DNA of 50,608 nucleotides, from assembly GCA_903925275.1 (NCBI GenBank), contig CAIYES010000278.1, positions 1 to 50,608 of the forward strand, given 5' to 3'. Made by a program: the position numbers and the translations under genes. Below the pieces are notes generated by a model. That model made no database searches. It was given only the letters and a program-made list of their open reading frames with translations, and had not been told where the DNA came from. The DNA is from an uncultured Bacteroidales bacterium (GTDB lineage: Bacteria > Bacteroidota > Bacteroidia > Bacteroidales > FEN-979). Of the stretch, positions 1 to 10,000 are shown one piece after another. Numbering within the stretch: the first letter of the stretch is position 1; each line of letters opens with the position of its first letter.

Positions 1-533
1 GATTTCAAATGATAATATTTATTTTTTTCGGGTCACATGGAATACCCATAATTATCATTCACGGTTTGCATGAACTTTATTCTTATGGGTATTTCATGAA
101 TGGTCTAACGGTTTCTGGTTTTAAAACATAGTTTAATCGGTCTTCCCATTTTTTACATGCATAATATGATTGAATAAGGAAAATTATAGAATCTTCTTCA
201 TTTTTTGGAGTAGTTATCAACCTTTTCAGGATCTCACTTCACCCATTGGAAACCCGCTTTTTCATAACCAGTGACCTGCGGATTATGAAACCGATCCGGA
301 GTATGTTATTTATCTGTAATAAACAATATATTAGTTAGATAAGTGAGCTCAATCTTAAATCATACCTTACCTGGCCCCACAAATTCAACATTTAACCTTA
401 CCTCATTTCTTACCTCGGTTGAGCGACCAGCAAAGATAACTCAGTTTATCCAGGCGGTCTCATTTCAAGTTGTCGGGGCAATTTGGATTCCTGAGTTGTA
501 TGTGTTAAATTTACATGTTTTATTAAAACGATT
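1..533. other. Intergenic region upstream of hybrid kinase, no intact gene
   Basis: This is AT-rich sequence with no convincing coding region. A 64-codon open frame at 343-537 overlaps the kinase start by four bases, but its product resembles nothing I recognise and it is probably chance. A short stretch on the minus strand (234-305) may be the tail of an acetyltransferase gene and is listed separately. No clean TAnnTTTG promoter element was found ahead of the kinase. Confidence 0.5.
234..305 (-). pseudogene. Possible GNAT acetyltransferase C-terminal remnant
   Basis: On the minus strand a 23-codon open stretch ends in NPQVTGYEKAGFQWVK and a stop at 234-236. The segment YEKAGF preceded by an Asn-Pro is typical of the last helix and strand of GNAT N-acetyltransferases. 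An in-frame stop lies directly upstream (306-308) and nothing else of the fold is visible, so at best this is a decayed fragment. The match is short and could be chance. Confidence 0.2.
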
Positions 534-3500
534 ATGAAAGATAAATTCAAGACAAGAGAAGAGCTTGTAAAGGAACTTCAGGAAGTACGCAAGGAACTTG
601 ATTCAATAAAAGCTTTGAGGGAAAAAAATATCACATGGAGCAATCCTGAGGATGAACCTTTATCGGTAAGCGAGGAAAATTTTCGGTCAATATTCGAAAA
701 TAATTCAGCAGCAGGGGCTCTTATTGAACCGGATACAACCATTTCAATGGTCAATGAGGAATATTGTAACCTAAGCGGGTACACCAAAGAGGATGTTATC
801 GGGAAAAGCTGGACGCAACAAATTCCACCTCAAGACCTTGAACGGTTAAAAGAATATAACCGCCGCAGGCTGATAAACCCAAAGGACGCCCCTGATAAAT
901 ACGAGTTTACTTTCTATCGGAAAAATGGTGAAATAAGGCATTCGTTGATGTCCGTCACAATGTTAAGTAATCAAAAAATAATAGCGTCATTTATTGATAT
1001 TACTGAACGCAAGCAAGCTGAAGATCTATTGCAACAAACACAATTGTTTCTTTACGACATCATAGAACACAGTCCGAACTCAATGTGGATTTCAGATGAA
1101 CAAGGCAATGCGGTGCGACTTAATCAGGCTTGCAGAGATCTTTTTAAATTGAAGGATGAAGAAGTGATAGGCACTTATAATATATTTAAGGATAACATTG
1201 TCGAAGAGCAGGGGTTTATGCCAAAGGTTAGGGAGGTGTTTGAAAATGGTTCTACTGCCCGTTTCACCATCCATTATGATACTTCAGCTGTTAAGATTCT
1301 TAAATTGGGACGGACTACACAAGCTTTTTTTGAGGTACATATTTCACCTATCCTGAATTCGAAGGGGAAAGTAACCAATGCAATTATTCAACACGTTGAT
1401 ATTACTGAACAGAAGCAGGCTGAAGAAAAACTGCGCGAATCAAAGAATATTATCGAAGGGATCATCAACATCATCCCTGCCGGAGTATTCTGGAAGGATA
1501 AAAATCTCAATTATTTGGGATGTAACCTGGTAACCGCAATTGATGCCGGATTTTCTGATCCGAAAGAGGTAATCGGGAAAAATGATTTTCAAATGGCATG
1601 GCACGATCGAGCTGAATCATACCGAATCGATGACCTTCAGGTTATAGAAAGTGAATCTCCCAAAGTAAACATTGAAGAATTTTTGACAAATGCCGCCGGT
1701 GAAACAGTTATAATTCTTACAACCAAAATACCTTTAAAAAATTCAGTTGGTGAAGTGACCGGTTTACTAGGAACATATGTGGACATCACCAAACAAAAAC
1801 ATTTTGAAGAGAAAATATTAAAGAGTGAGGCAAGGTACCGTAATATTATTAATATTTCACCTGTGCCGATGGCGCTGAATGATGAACAAGAGAACATCAC
1901 GTTGCTAAACCCTGCCTTTATCCGGACGTTTGGTTATTCGCAGGAAGAAATTCCAACGCTGGCAAACTGGTGGCCGAAGGCTTATCCCGACTTAGATTAC
2001 CGTCAGGTGGTCACCGAAAACTGGCAATCCGAACTTCAGAAATCAAAACAAACCGGGGCGCCATTCACGCCAATGGAGTTGAAGGTGAAATGCAAAAACG
2101 GAACAGATAAAATCGTCTTGGTAACAGCCAGTTCGATTTCCAATGCTTATGAGGACGAGCACCTTGTAATTTTATATGACATCACCGAACGTAAGCAGGC
2201 GGAAGAGAAAATTATGAAGAGCGAAGCTCAACTTGCAAATGCACTTGATATTGCGCTGTTGGGTCCCTGGGAATATGATGTGGCAACTGACACTTTTACA
2301 TTCAACGATTATTTCTATAATGTTTTTCGTACGACAGTTGAACGGGAAGGTGGCTACACAATGACTTCTGCTCAATATGCCAGGCGTTTCGTTCATCCGG
2401 ATGATATGCTTCTGGTTGGTATGGAAACCCGAAAGGCAATTGAAACAACAGACCCCAACTTCAGCCGTGACTTAGAGCATCGAATTTTCTATGCTGACGG
2501 TGAATTAGGATACATCAACGTCCACTTCTTTATCATCAAAGATGCACAGGGTCAAACTATCAAGACTTATGGAGTTAATCAAGATATTACTGAGCGCAAA
2601 AAAGATCAAGAATCTTTAAAGGCTAGTGAACAGCGCTATCACAACCTGTTCGAGAATGTTCAGGATGTTTTTTATCAGATCGACCTTGCCGGGATTATTC
2701 AGGACATAAGCCCGTCAATTAAGCATTTTTCCGAATTTAGCAGGGACGAAATCATAGGTACCAAAGTGTCTGACCTTTACTTTGACCAGGATGACAGGGA
2801 GTTGTTTCTTAATGAAATAAAGAATAAAGGTGAAGTCAGGGGTTATGAATTGACAATCAGGACGAAAAGTGGTAAAAAAAGGTTTGCTTCAATTAACGCC
2901 AGTTTAATTGCCGATGTCGACGGTAAACCAAATCACATCGATGGGGCATTGAGGGATATCACTGAGCGCAAACTGGCGGAGGACAAAATTCGCGAAAAAG
3001 ACATCCAGTTTAGAAAACTTTCTTCGAATCTGCCGGACTTGATTTTTCAATTTTCAAGGAAACCCGACGGAACCTACTGCGTCCCCATAGCATCAGAAGG
3101 TATAAAAAATATATTTGGCTGTTCCCCGGAAGATGTACTTGATGATTTTGCACCTATTGGTAGGGTAATTTTCCCTGAAGATGCAGAAAGAGTTATTAGC
3201 GAAATCGAATACTCGGCGAAGCATTTGACCTACTTTACGTGTGAGTTCAGAGTGCAAATACCCGGCAAGCCGATCCAATGGATTTTTTCCAGATCGACAC
3301 CTGAAAAACTGGCGGATGGGAGTATAACCTGGTATGGTTTTAATGCAAACATCACCGAGATGAAGCAAACGGAGATGGAGCTTGTCAAAGCCAAAGAAAA
3401 AGCAGAAGAAAGCGACCGACTGAAATCAACGTTTCTGGCCAATATGAGCCACGAAATCCGTACGCCGATGAACGGAATTCTTGGGTTTGCCGGATTGCTG

Positions 3501-4526
3501 AAAGAACAGCATCTATCAGGGGAAGAGCAACAAAATTATATCAGCATCATAGAGAAAAGCGGCAAGCGTATGCTCAATATCATTGGCGATATTGTCAGCA
3601 TCTCGAAAATTGAATCGGGGCAAATGGAAGTTTCGATAAATGAAACCGACATTAATGAACAAATCGAATTTATCGATACCTTCTTCCGACCTGAGGTTGA
3701 GAAAAAAGGGATACGGCTTCTGGTTACCAAGGCTCTGCCGGCAAACGAATGCCATATTAAAACAGACCGTGAAAAAATTTACGCCATCCTGACGAACATC
3801 GTTGGCAATGCCCTTAAATATACCCACGCAGGCTCCATTAAAATCGGTGTTGAGAAAAAGGGCGACTTCCTTGAATTTTTCGTGAAAGATACCGGCAAAG
3901 GGGTGCCTGAAAATCAGAGGAAGATCATTTTTGAACGCTTCAGGCAAAGCAATGATTTAATAACAGAACCATATGAAGGGGCAGGATTGGGGTTATCCAT
4001 TTCAAAAGCTTACGTGGAAATGCTTGGGGGTGAAATTTGGTTGGAAAGTGAATTGGGGAAAGGGTCTGCATTTTATTTCACAATCCCTTATAACGCTGAT
4101 ATGATAGCGAAACCTTCGATCATCAAAGGTGCTGCCAAAACTGAAGCAGACCAACAAGTTAAAAAGCTGAAAATTCTAATCGCCGAAGACGATGAAGATT
4201 CGGCATCGTTTCTGTCCACAACACTCCAGAATTCTAGCAGGGAAATTTTAACAGCAGGAACGGGGTTTGAAGCCGTGGAAGCCTGCCGTAACAATCCCGA
4301 CATTGATTTGATTCTGATGGATATCAGGATGCCCGAACTGGACGGGTATTCAGCAACCCAACAGATAAGGCAATTTAACAAAGATGTAATCATTATTGCA
4401 CAAACAGCGTTTGCAATGACTGGTGACAGGGAAAAGGCGATCGCAGCCGGATGCAATGACCATCTTTCAAAACCTGTCATAATCGAAGAACTCAGGAGAT
4501 TGATGCAACAATACTTAAGTAAATAG
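534..4526 (+). CDS. Seven-PAS hybrid sensor histidine kinase/response regulator
   Basis: Cytoplasmic hybrid two-component kinase of 1330 residues with no signal peptide or membrane segment. A short N-terminal coiled coil (about 5-30) is followed by seven PAS/PAC modules, each closed by a DITERKQAE-like PAC ending at roughly 160, 295, 425, 560, 695, 825 and 960. HisKA follows with the phospho-acceptor in NMSHEIRTPMN (His973), then HATPase_c with N box (NIVGNALKYTH), DTGKGVP and GAGLGLSI motifs. A C-terminal receiver carries the acceptor Asp in LMDIRMPELDG (Asp1263). PAS domains commonly bind small ligands or cofactors, but the ligands here cannot be read. No output regulator is adjacent, so the downstream partner is unknown. 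Domain calls are firm; the stimulus is not known. Confidence 0.93.
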   Translation: MKDKFKTREELVKELQEVRKELDSIKALREKNITWSNPEDEPLSVSEENFRSIFENNSAAGALIEPDTTISMVNEEYCNLSGYTKEDVIGKSWTQQIPPQDLERLKEYNRRRLINPKDAPDKYEFTFYRKNGEIRHSLMSVTMLSNQKIIASFIDITERKQAEDLLQQTQLFLYDIIEHSPNSMWISDEQGNAVRLNQACRDLFKLKDEEVIGTYNIFKDNIVEEQGFMPKVREVFENGSTARFTIHYDTSAVKILKLGRTTQAFFEVHISPILNSKGKVTNAIIQHVDITEQKQAEEKLRESKNIIEGIINIIPAGVFWKDKNLNYLGCNLVTAIDAGFSDPKEVIGKNDFQMAWHDRAESYRIDDLQVIESESPKVNIEEFLTNAAGETVIILTTKIPLKNSVGEVTGLLGTYVDITKQKHFEEKILKSEARYRNIINISPVPMALNDEQENITLLNPAFIRTFGYSQEEIPTLANWWPKAYPDLDYRQVVTENWQSELQKSKQTGAPFTPMELKVKCKNGTDKIVLVTASSISNAYEDEHLVILYDITERKQAEEKIMKSEAQLANALDIALLGPWEYDVATDTFTFNDYFYNVFRTTVEREGGYTMTSAQYARRFVHPDDMLLVGMETRKAIETTDPNFSRDLEHRIFYADGELGYINVHFFIIKDAQGQTIKTYGVNQDITERKKDQESLKASEQRYHNLFENVQDVFYQIDLAGIIQDISPSIKHFSEFSRDEIIGTKVSDLYFDQDDRELFLNEIKNKGEVRGYELTIRTKSGKKRFASINASLIADVDGKPNHIDGALRDITERKLAEDKIREKDIQFRKLSSNLPDLIFQFSRKPDGTYCVPIASEGIKNIFGCSPEDVLDDFAPIGRVIFPEDAERVISEIEYSAKHLTYFTCEFRVQIPGKPIQWIFSRSTPEKLADGSITWYGFNANITEMKQTEMELVKAKEKAEESDRLKSTFLANMSHEIRTPMNGILGFAGLLKEQHLSGEEQQNYISIIEKSGKRMLNIIGDIVSISKIESGQMEVSINETDINEQIEFIDTFFRPEVEKKGIRLLVTKALPANECHIKTDREKIYAILTNIVGNALKYTHAGSIKIGVEKKGDFLEFFVKDTGKGVPENQRKIIFERFRQSNDLITEPYEGAGLGLSISKAYVEMLGGEIWLESELGKGSAFYFTIPYNADMIAKPSIIKGAAKTEADQQVKKLKILIAEDDEDSASFLSTTLQNSSREILTAGTGFEAVEACRNNPDIDLILMDIRMPELDGYSATQQIRQFNKDVIIIAQTAFAMTGDREKAIAAGCNDHLSKPVIIEELRRLMQQYLSK

Positions 4527-4568
4527 CGAAGAACTAATTTGCAATTATGAATAGAGACAACCGATCGG

Positions 4569-5126
4569 GTGTGGAAAAACGCCAAAAAGATTGCTCAATC
4601 AGAGTCAGTCAATCCTTTTGTTGTAGAATTGGGTGCTCTGCTTCACGATATTGCTGACCATAAGTTTAATGATGGGGATGAATCAATTGGTGTCAGCAAA
4701 GCCCGAAAATTTCTTGAAAGTCTTTCCGTTGAAGAAAATGTAATTGACCACGTTGAAAAAATCATGGTGAATATCTCTTTCAAGGGGGGCAACTTTTCAC
4801 AAAAGTTTTCCTCTTTAGAGTTGGCGGTTGTTCAGGATGCAGATAGGTTAGATGCAATTGGAGCCATTGGTATCGCCCGGGCATTTAATTACGGGGGTTT
4901 TAAAGGCAGGGAACTTTTTAATCCTGCAATTCATCCTGAAATTGGGATGACTGTAGAACAATACAAGAAGAGTACTGCACCAACCATCAATCATTTCTAC
5001 GAAAAGTTATTGCTGTTGAAAGACAGGATGAATACTGAAGCTGGTCGGAAAATGGCTGAACAACGACACCGGTTCATGGAGCAGTATCAGAAGCAGTTCT
5101 TTATGGAGTGGGATGGCAATTACTAG
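4569..5126 (+). CDS. HD-domain phosphohydrolase (YedJ-like), lacking its 5' end
   Basis: The 185-residue product matches the YedJ/YpgQ group of HD-domain metal-dependent phosphohydrolases. It has the HD pair in LLHDIAD, the QDADRLDAIGAIGIAR segment and a family-typical C-terminal helix. The only start in frame is GTG at 4569, directly before WKNAKKIA; an in-frame stop sits at 4548-4550. Family members begin about 30 residues earlier and carry the first metal-binding His of the HD signature just before an RVW motif. Here the frame still reads DRVWKNAKK, but that His and the preceding helix are absent. Only 42 bases separate it from the kinase stop, so there is no room for the missing part. I infer a 5'-deleted, probably inactive gene. 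Confidence 0.75.
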   Translation: MWKNAKKIAQSESVNPFVVELGALLHDIADHKFNDGDESIGVSKARKFLESLSVEENVIDHVEKIMVNISFKGGNFSQKFSSLELAVVQDADRLDAIGAIGIARAFNYGGFKGRELFNPAIHPEIGMTVEQYKKSTAPTINHFYEKLLLLKDRMNTEAGRKMAEQRHRFMEQYQKQFFMEWDGNY

Positions 5127-5198
5127 GCTATCCGAAACAATTCAAATATCTAAACTTCAGTCGGTTAATTAGAAACAATCGCAATAATACTCACAAAA

Positions 5199-5654
5199 AT
5201 GAATCGGAAAGAAACGGCCACAAGTTATTACGCTGATGCATTCGCATGTTCTCAGGCAGTATTCGCTGCCTTTGGAAAAGAAATGGGGCTTACCGCAGAC
5301 CAGTGCCTAAAAATCGGAAGTGCATTCGGTGGAGGGATGGCTCGGAAACAGTTGACCTGCGGTGCGGTTACAGGTGCAATGATGGTCGTTGGGTTGCTTT
5401 ATGGGAGAGGGCTGTGTGATGAAGTATCGCAAAAAGAAATTACTTACGAGAAAACCAATGAACTTTTCAAGGAATTTCAGAGTAGAAATGGTTCGCTGAA
5501 TTGTAGAGATCTCTTACAAGGGTTGAATCTGAACGATCCTGAAGAATTAATGAAGATTCAGGAACTGGGCTTATTCAAATCTTCCTGCGTTAAATATATT
5601 CAGGATGCAGTTGTGATTGTTGAAGGAATGATCAAGGGTTCTGATGTCACTTAA
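5199..5654 (+). CDS. C_GCAxxG_C_C family redox protein
   Basis: The 151-residue cytoplasmic protein belongs to the C_GCAxxG_C_C family (putative redox-active protein). Spaced cysteines lie in ACSQAVFAAFG, LTCGAVTGAM, LNCRDLLQG and SSCVKYIQDA, together with the glycine-rich IGSAFGGGMA segment. The length fits the family. Biochemical function is not established; cysteine pairs suggest metal or thiol redox chemistry. Start chosen at the ATG giving the usual N-terminal helix before the first Cys. It lies 72 bases downstream of the truncated HD gene and is followed within 20 bases by a small open frame. Confidence 0.88.
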   Translation: MNRKETATSYYADAFACSQAVFAAFGKEMGLTADQCLKIGSAFGGGMARKQLTCGAVTGAMMVVGLLYGRGLCDEVSQKEITYEKTNELFKEFQSRNGSLNCRDLLQGLNLNDPEELMKIQELGLFKSSCVKYIQDAVVIVEGMIKGSDVT

Positions 5655-5671
5655 TTTGAATCGAAACTGAA

Positions 5672-5821
5672 ATGAGAATTGGAAAAGTCATTGAAGCGCC
5701 AGCGTATCCAGGAGCAAAAGTAAGTTTTCTAATCGATGTCCGGCTTGAAGATCGTGAATGGATAAGCGACTTAATCAGGATAACAGATGAAGAGGTACCT
5801 GAACCGAAAGTGAAGAGGTAA
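5672..5821 (+). CDS. Small 49-residue hypothetical protein
   Basis: ATG at 5672 opens a 49-codon frame ending TAA at 5819-5821, seven bases before the next gene, so the spacing is operon-like. The product begins MRIGKVIEAPAYPGAKVSF and ends in a charged tail. The start faintly recalls the tRNA-binding OB fold of CsaA-type proteins (R-x-G-x-I-x-x-A-x-x-x-P-x-A), but the SSAQIT part of that fold is not recognisable. It could be a genuine short protein or the decayed front of such a gene. Confidence 0.4.
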   Translation: MRIGKVIEAPAYPGAKVSFLIDVRLEDREWISDLIRITDEEVPEPKVKR

Positions 5822-5827
5822 TGAGAT

Positions 5828-6307
5828 ATGGAACCAAGGTTAGAAACAATAGCTGAGAAAAAATTAGTAGGAAAGCGGATCAGAACTTCATTTTCCGTCA
5901 ATAGAACCTTCGAATTGTGGAGCAACTTCATGCCAAGACGAAAAGAAATTCAAAACGTCATTGGCACAGAACGCTATTCCATCCAGATTTATGAACCGCT
6001 TTTTTTTAGAAAATTCGATCAAAACAAAGAATTTGAAAAATGGGCAACCGTTGAGGTAACGGATTTTGACGCTGTTCCAGATGGAATGGAAAAATTCATT
6101 TTAATCAAAGGACTTTATGCTGTCTTTTTGTATCATGGCGCTGCAAGTGAGGCAGCGCCGACATTCCAATATATTTTAGGTACTTGGTTGCCAAACTCTG
6201 GATACAAATTGGATGACAGACCACATTTTGAAGTATTAGGAGAAAAATACAACAACGAAGACCCAAACTCAGAAGAAGAAATATGGCTACCAATAAAAGG
6301 AAAATGA
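5828..6307 (+). CDS. GyrI-like / AraC effector-binding domain protein
   Basis: A 159-residue stand-alone protein of the GyrI-like small-molecule-binding (Rob/AraC effector-binding) fold. It starts with MEPRLETIAEKKLVGKR, the usual first strand, contains a WATVEV segment and the LDDRPHFEVLGEKY strand, and ends with the characteristic EEEIWLPIKGK. No DNA-binding helix-turn-helix is present, so it is not itself a regulator. Such proteins bind amphipathic small molecules. The stop overlaps the start of the next frame by four bases (ATGA at 6304-6307), which implies translational coupling with the YCII gene. Confidence 0.85.
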   Translation: MEPRLETIAEKKLVGKRIRTSFSVNRTFELWSNFMPRRKEIQNVIGTERYSIQIYEPLFFRKFDQNKEFEKWATVEVTDFDAVPDGMEKFILIKGLYAVFLYHGAASEAAPTFQYILGTWLPNSGYKLDDRPHFEVLGEKYNNEDPNSEEEIWLPIKGK

Positions 6308-6486
6308 ACGAATTCGCACTTTTATTCCGCATGGACATTAAAACCAAAGAAGTTCAACCAACACCTGAGCAAATGAAAGTTTACATGGAACAGTGGCAGG
6401 ACTGGATAGATGGTATTGCCGCTCAGGATAAATAGGCCATCGGTGGTAATCATTTATCATCGGAAGGAAGGGTGGATGATCATTAA
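6304..6486 (+). pseudogene. Truncated YCII-related domain protein with in-frame stop
   Basis: From ATG at 6304 the frame reads MNEFALLFRMD, an acidic linker, and EQWQDWIDGIAAQDK before a TAG at 6433-6435. This is the N-terminal half of a YCII-family ferredoxin-like protein (families usually about 100 residues). Reading past the TAG in the same frame gives AIGGNHLSSEGRVDDH, which matches the next strand of the family (GNRLS-x-EGRV), before a second stop at 6484-6486. The coding sequence therefore carries a nonsense codon and then loses its 3' half; a dispersed repeat starts about ten bases further on. Coupled by ATGA overlap to the upstream effector-binding gene. Confidence 0.7.
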
Positions 6487-6496
6487 AATATTCAAA

Positions 6497-6665
6497 GTCT
6501 GTTTAAACTTGTTTTAAATCCCTTTGCAGATTCTTGTCTGTATCAAAACAGGAAATGATTCATTATTTCCTCCTGTACGAAAAGAAATGGCTCCCGGAAC
6601 ATTCGGTTTCTACCCATTTATGGTGTGCCTGTGGCACAACCTAACATCCGGAAAAATACCTCAAA
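6497..6665. repeat. Dispersed intergenic repeat, copy A (diverged)
   Basis: This stretch is recognisably similar to 47160-47325. Both contain a TTTTAAATCCCTTT block, then CATTATTTC-x-TCC-x-GTACG, GAACATTCG-x-TTTCTACCC and GGTG-x-GCC-x-x-x-GGCACA in the same order and spacing. Copy A is degenerate at the centre, where copy B has a perfect 16-base palindrome. A 66-codon frame across it (6524-6724) is a by-product of the repeat. It occupies the gap between the broken YCII gene and the first T9SS gene; the remainder (6767-7001) shows no feature. Confidence 0.65.
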
Positions 6666-6733
6666 AAAAAATGAAACAAACTTTCAGATTAGGTGTCAAC
6701 CATGAAGATTACGTATCATGCTGAATATCAATG

Positions 6734-6766
6734 AAAAATCCCTTAGCGGATTTGGGATTTTTTTTT
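6734..6766 (+). terminator. Rho-independent-type terminator hairpin
   Basis: AAAAATCCC (6734-6742) pairs with GGGATTTTT (6754-6762) around an 11-base loop, and a run of T continues to 6766. It would end transcription from the small-gene cluster before the T9SS gene. Because the stem is A/T rich, its strength is uncertain. Confidence 0.6.
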
Positions 6767-7001
6767 CGTTTAAGCGTGTTTTTTATTGAAAACTGATGTA
6801 ATTTTACGATCGCACAGGCGATGATTTGTTACTGTTTTTCAATTCATTCAATGATTTTCGTTTCTTCGGGATGTTTGCCGGTCAGGAAAGGCAAAAACCA
6901 ATCGAAGAATAAACATATCTTAGAATTTTTTTGCCAGCTATAAAGAAAGAAAAGATTATCCGACAAGTAAATAAACCAGAATAAACTCAAACCACCATTT
7001 T

Positions 7002-10000
7002 ATGAAAAGATCCTTACTCTTATGCTTAGTCCTTCTGACAAGTATTTTTACGTTTGGGCAAGTCATTTTCACCCAAAATTTCGAAGCAACATGGACTTTA
7101 CCTCCTACACTCGCCCCTGCCTGGAGTGGTACCACGACGCCTGCCAATAATGTGTGGCATAAGAATAGTTATACCACCGGATGGACAAGCGGCACTACCG
7201 CTGCATACTCTCCAACGGGAGCCAACGGCACTACCGCTTCGGCCAGGTTTCACACGTACTACGCTAATGCAGGAACAACCGGGGACATCATTACACCGGT
7301 CATGAATTTCTCGGCGTACACAGCGGGACAGGTGGTGGTTAAATTTTATTATATCAATTTAGACGGATCTGATTTTCTGGATGTTTATTCTTCCGACAAC
7401 GGTGGTACAACCTGGTCGGCTTCCCTGGCAACATTAACCACGACGGCCACATGGCAGGAAATCTTTATTTTCCTGCCAGGAAATTCTGCTACGACCAAGT
7501 TGAAATTTACAGCCACCTCCGATTATGGATATACCGACATTGGCATTGACGAAGTCAGAGTGCTGAACCCGATTATTCCCGGTCCTCCCATTTCTTTTAC
7601 CGCAACAGCTGTTACAAGTGGCGGGATGACGATCGGATGGACCGACAATTCGACCAATGAAGCCGGGTTCAGGGTTTATCGCTCTTCCGATGGAATTACC
7701 TATCAGCAGAGCGGTGCAGATATCATCACGACCACGGCAGGAACTACCGGCACGCTGTATTCCCAGGTTCAAACCGGGCTTTGGGCGAATGTTACCTATT
7801 ATTATAAAATTGTTGCTTATGCCGACCTTGAATCTACGGTTCTTGCAGGTTCGAGAGCGACCCTGACTGCAACTCCCGCTTGTGGGGTGAAAACAATCGG
7901 AACTGCAGGTGCTGATTTTCCAAACCTTTATACCGCTGTTAATGATTTGAAAGGTCATTTTCTGAGTTGTCCCGTCACCTTCCTGCTGAATGCAGATTAC
8001 AGTTCGGCAGGCGAGACCTGGCCTGTCGTTATTCCTGTTGTTCCCGGATCCAGTGCAACAAACACCATTACGATCAAACCAAATACCGGTGTTACGGCAG
8101 CCATCACAGGAAGCATGTCAAATGGAGCACTCATTAAAATATTGAACAACAATATCATCATTGATGGTTCAAACACTGCCGGCGGAACAACCAGGGATCT
8201 TACGTTTACCAATACTTCAGCAACGGCGCCCAATGTTTTTTTATTTGGTTCCACTGGGACGACTCCTATTTCGAACATCACGCTGAAAAACACGATTGTC
8301 ATCAATGGCGTGAATACCTCCTCCGCTATATATCTGAGCGATGGCGCCATAACAGGCAATCCGGGATATTTCAACAACATTACTTGTCAGAATAACAGTG
8401 TTCAGAAAGCATTGGTTGGCATATACTGCAATTCGGTGAAGGCTGCCGGGAACGGCACGGGCATACTGATTACCGGAAACGATATGAATACAGCAGGCGC
8501 AAATTCAATCCGGGATGCCGGAATCTATGTCAAGGGATTGGATAATGTAACCATATCCGGCAACAATATCGGGAACATTGCCAATTCCAACGCTGAGAAC
8601 GTAAATGGGATCTGGATCGCCGACGGGGTCAATAATGCAACAATCTCCGGAAACAACCTCTCCACCATTTCGCTCACATCCAACAATACCGGCGTCTCCA
8701 TGGCAGGGATTTATGTAAACACCATTACGGCGCCAACCAGTATCAACATCTCCGGCAACACGATCCAAACCCTGGCCAATACAGGTAATGCCGGAGGATT
8801 TGCGGGAATAATTACATTCGGCCCAAATACAAATATTACGAATAATACAGTATCCGGTTTGACGCAAAATGCCTCAAATGCCTCTTACAATGCTTTTTGG
8901 GGGATTTTACAGGTTAATGCAGCCAATTCTGGTATTTCAGGCAATACCGTTTCCGTGCTCACCACCAGCAGGGCCAGCTCTATTGCTACGGGAATTGAGG
9001 TTCAGAGTGTCAGTTCCGGGATCACCATCGAAAAGAATTTAATTTTCAACATCAAAAGCACGAATGCAAACAGCACGGCCGTCGGGCTGGCATTGAATTC
9101 CTCCCTGGCCGCATCAAATATCGATCTTTATAACAATTTGATTTATGATGTGGCCTGCGCCGGATTTAATTCCACATCGCAACGTAACGGATATGGAATT
9201 TTACTCGGGACAGGCGGCGGATACACCCTGTTTCACAATACCGTCCGTTTATCCACAAATCAAACGCTGGCCACCGGATTACCGGCTTGTTTGATGATAG
9301 CCTCAGGAGTTGTTTCTCTGGATATCAGAAATAATATTTTCTTCATTGATGCAACAGTGGGAACTAACCGTTATGCCATTATTTCCAATGGAAGCATCAC
9401 GGCATTTGACAAGATTGATTACAACGATTATTTTTCGTCGGGTCCAAATTTGGGCTATATTGGCAGCAACCGGGCAACCCTTGCCGACATACAAACCGGG
9501 TTCGGCGGTAATAATAATTCACAGAATATTAACCCGACGTTTGTTGGCACTGACCTTCACCCAACCAATACAGCGCTTGCTGATAAAGGTTTCTACCTGT
9601 CTTCAGTTCCGACAGATTTCTCAGGCGCCTTCCGGCCCGATCCCCCTGATATGGGCGGTTACCAGTTTTCACCCATCCAGTCAATAATCACGGTAGCTGC
9701 AACCAATAGCACATGTACTTCTGTAACGCTTAACGGATCAGTGAATGCCTATAACCTGTCGATCGTATCAGGGTTTGAATATGGCCTTAACACTTCTTAC
9801 GGTAATTCGGTTTCTGCAGGCACCATCACAGGGAATACCCCGACGGCCATCTCTGCCGACGTTACCGGGCTGATAATTAACAATACATATCATTACCGGG
9901 CAAAAGGAAACAGCGGAAGTACGGTAATCTATGGCGCAGATATGACTTTCAGTACAGCAGTCCCGCCGGTTGTTGCTACGGTCGCAGCACTCCCTGTTCT

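Noticed and set aside
343-537. 64-codon plus-strand frame before the hybrid kinase, overlapping it by ATGA
   Set aside because: No recognisable domain and no promoter or ribosome site; the composition is like the surrounding AT-rich spacer.
3516-3947. 143-codon antisense frame inside the kinase gene
   Set aside because: Antisense of the HisKA/HATPase coding sequence, with no domain of its own.
6524-6724. 66-codon frame
   Set aside because: Lies on dispersed repeat copy A; the related copy B at 47160 shows the repeat is not coding.
7434-7958. 174-codon antisense frame inside the first T9SS gene
   Set aside because: Shadow of the biased codon composition of the Fn3 region; no start context or family.
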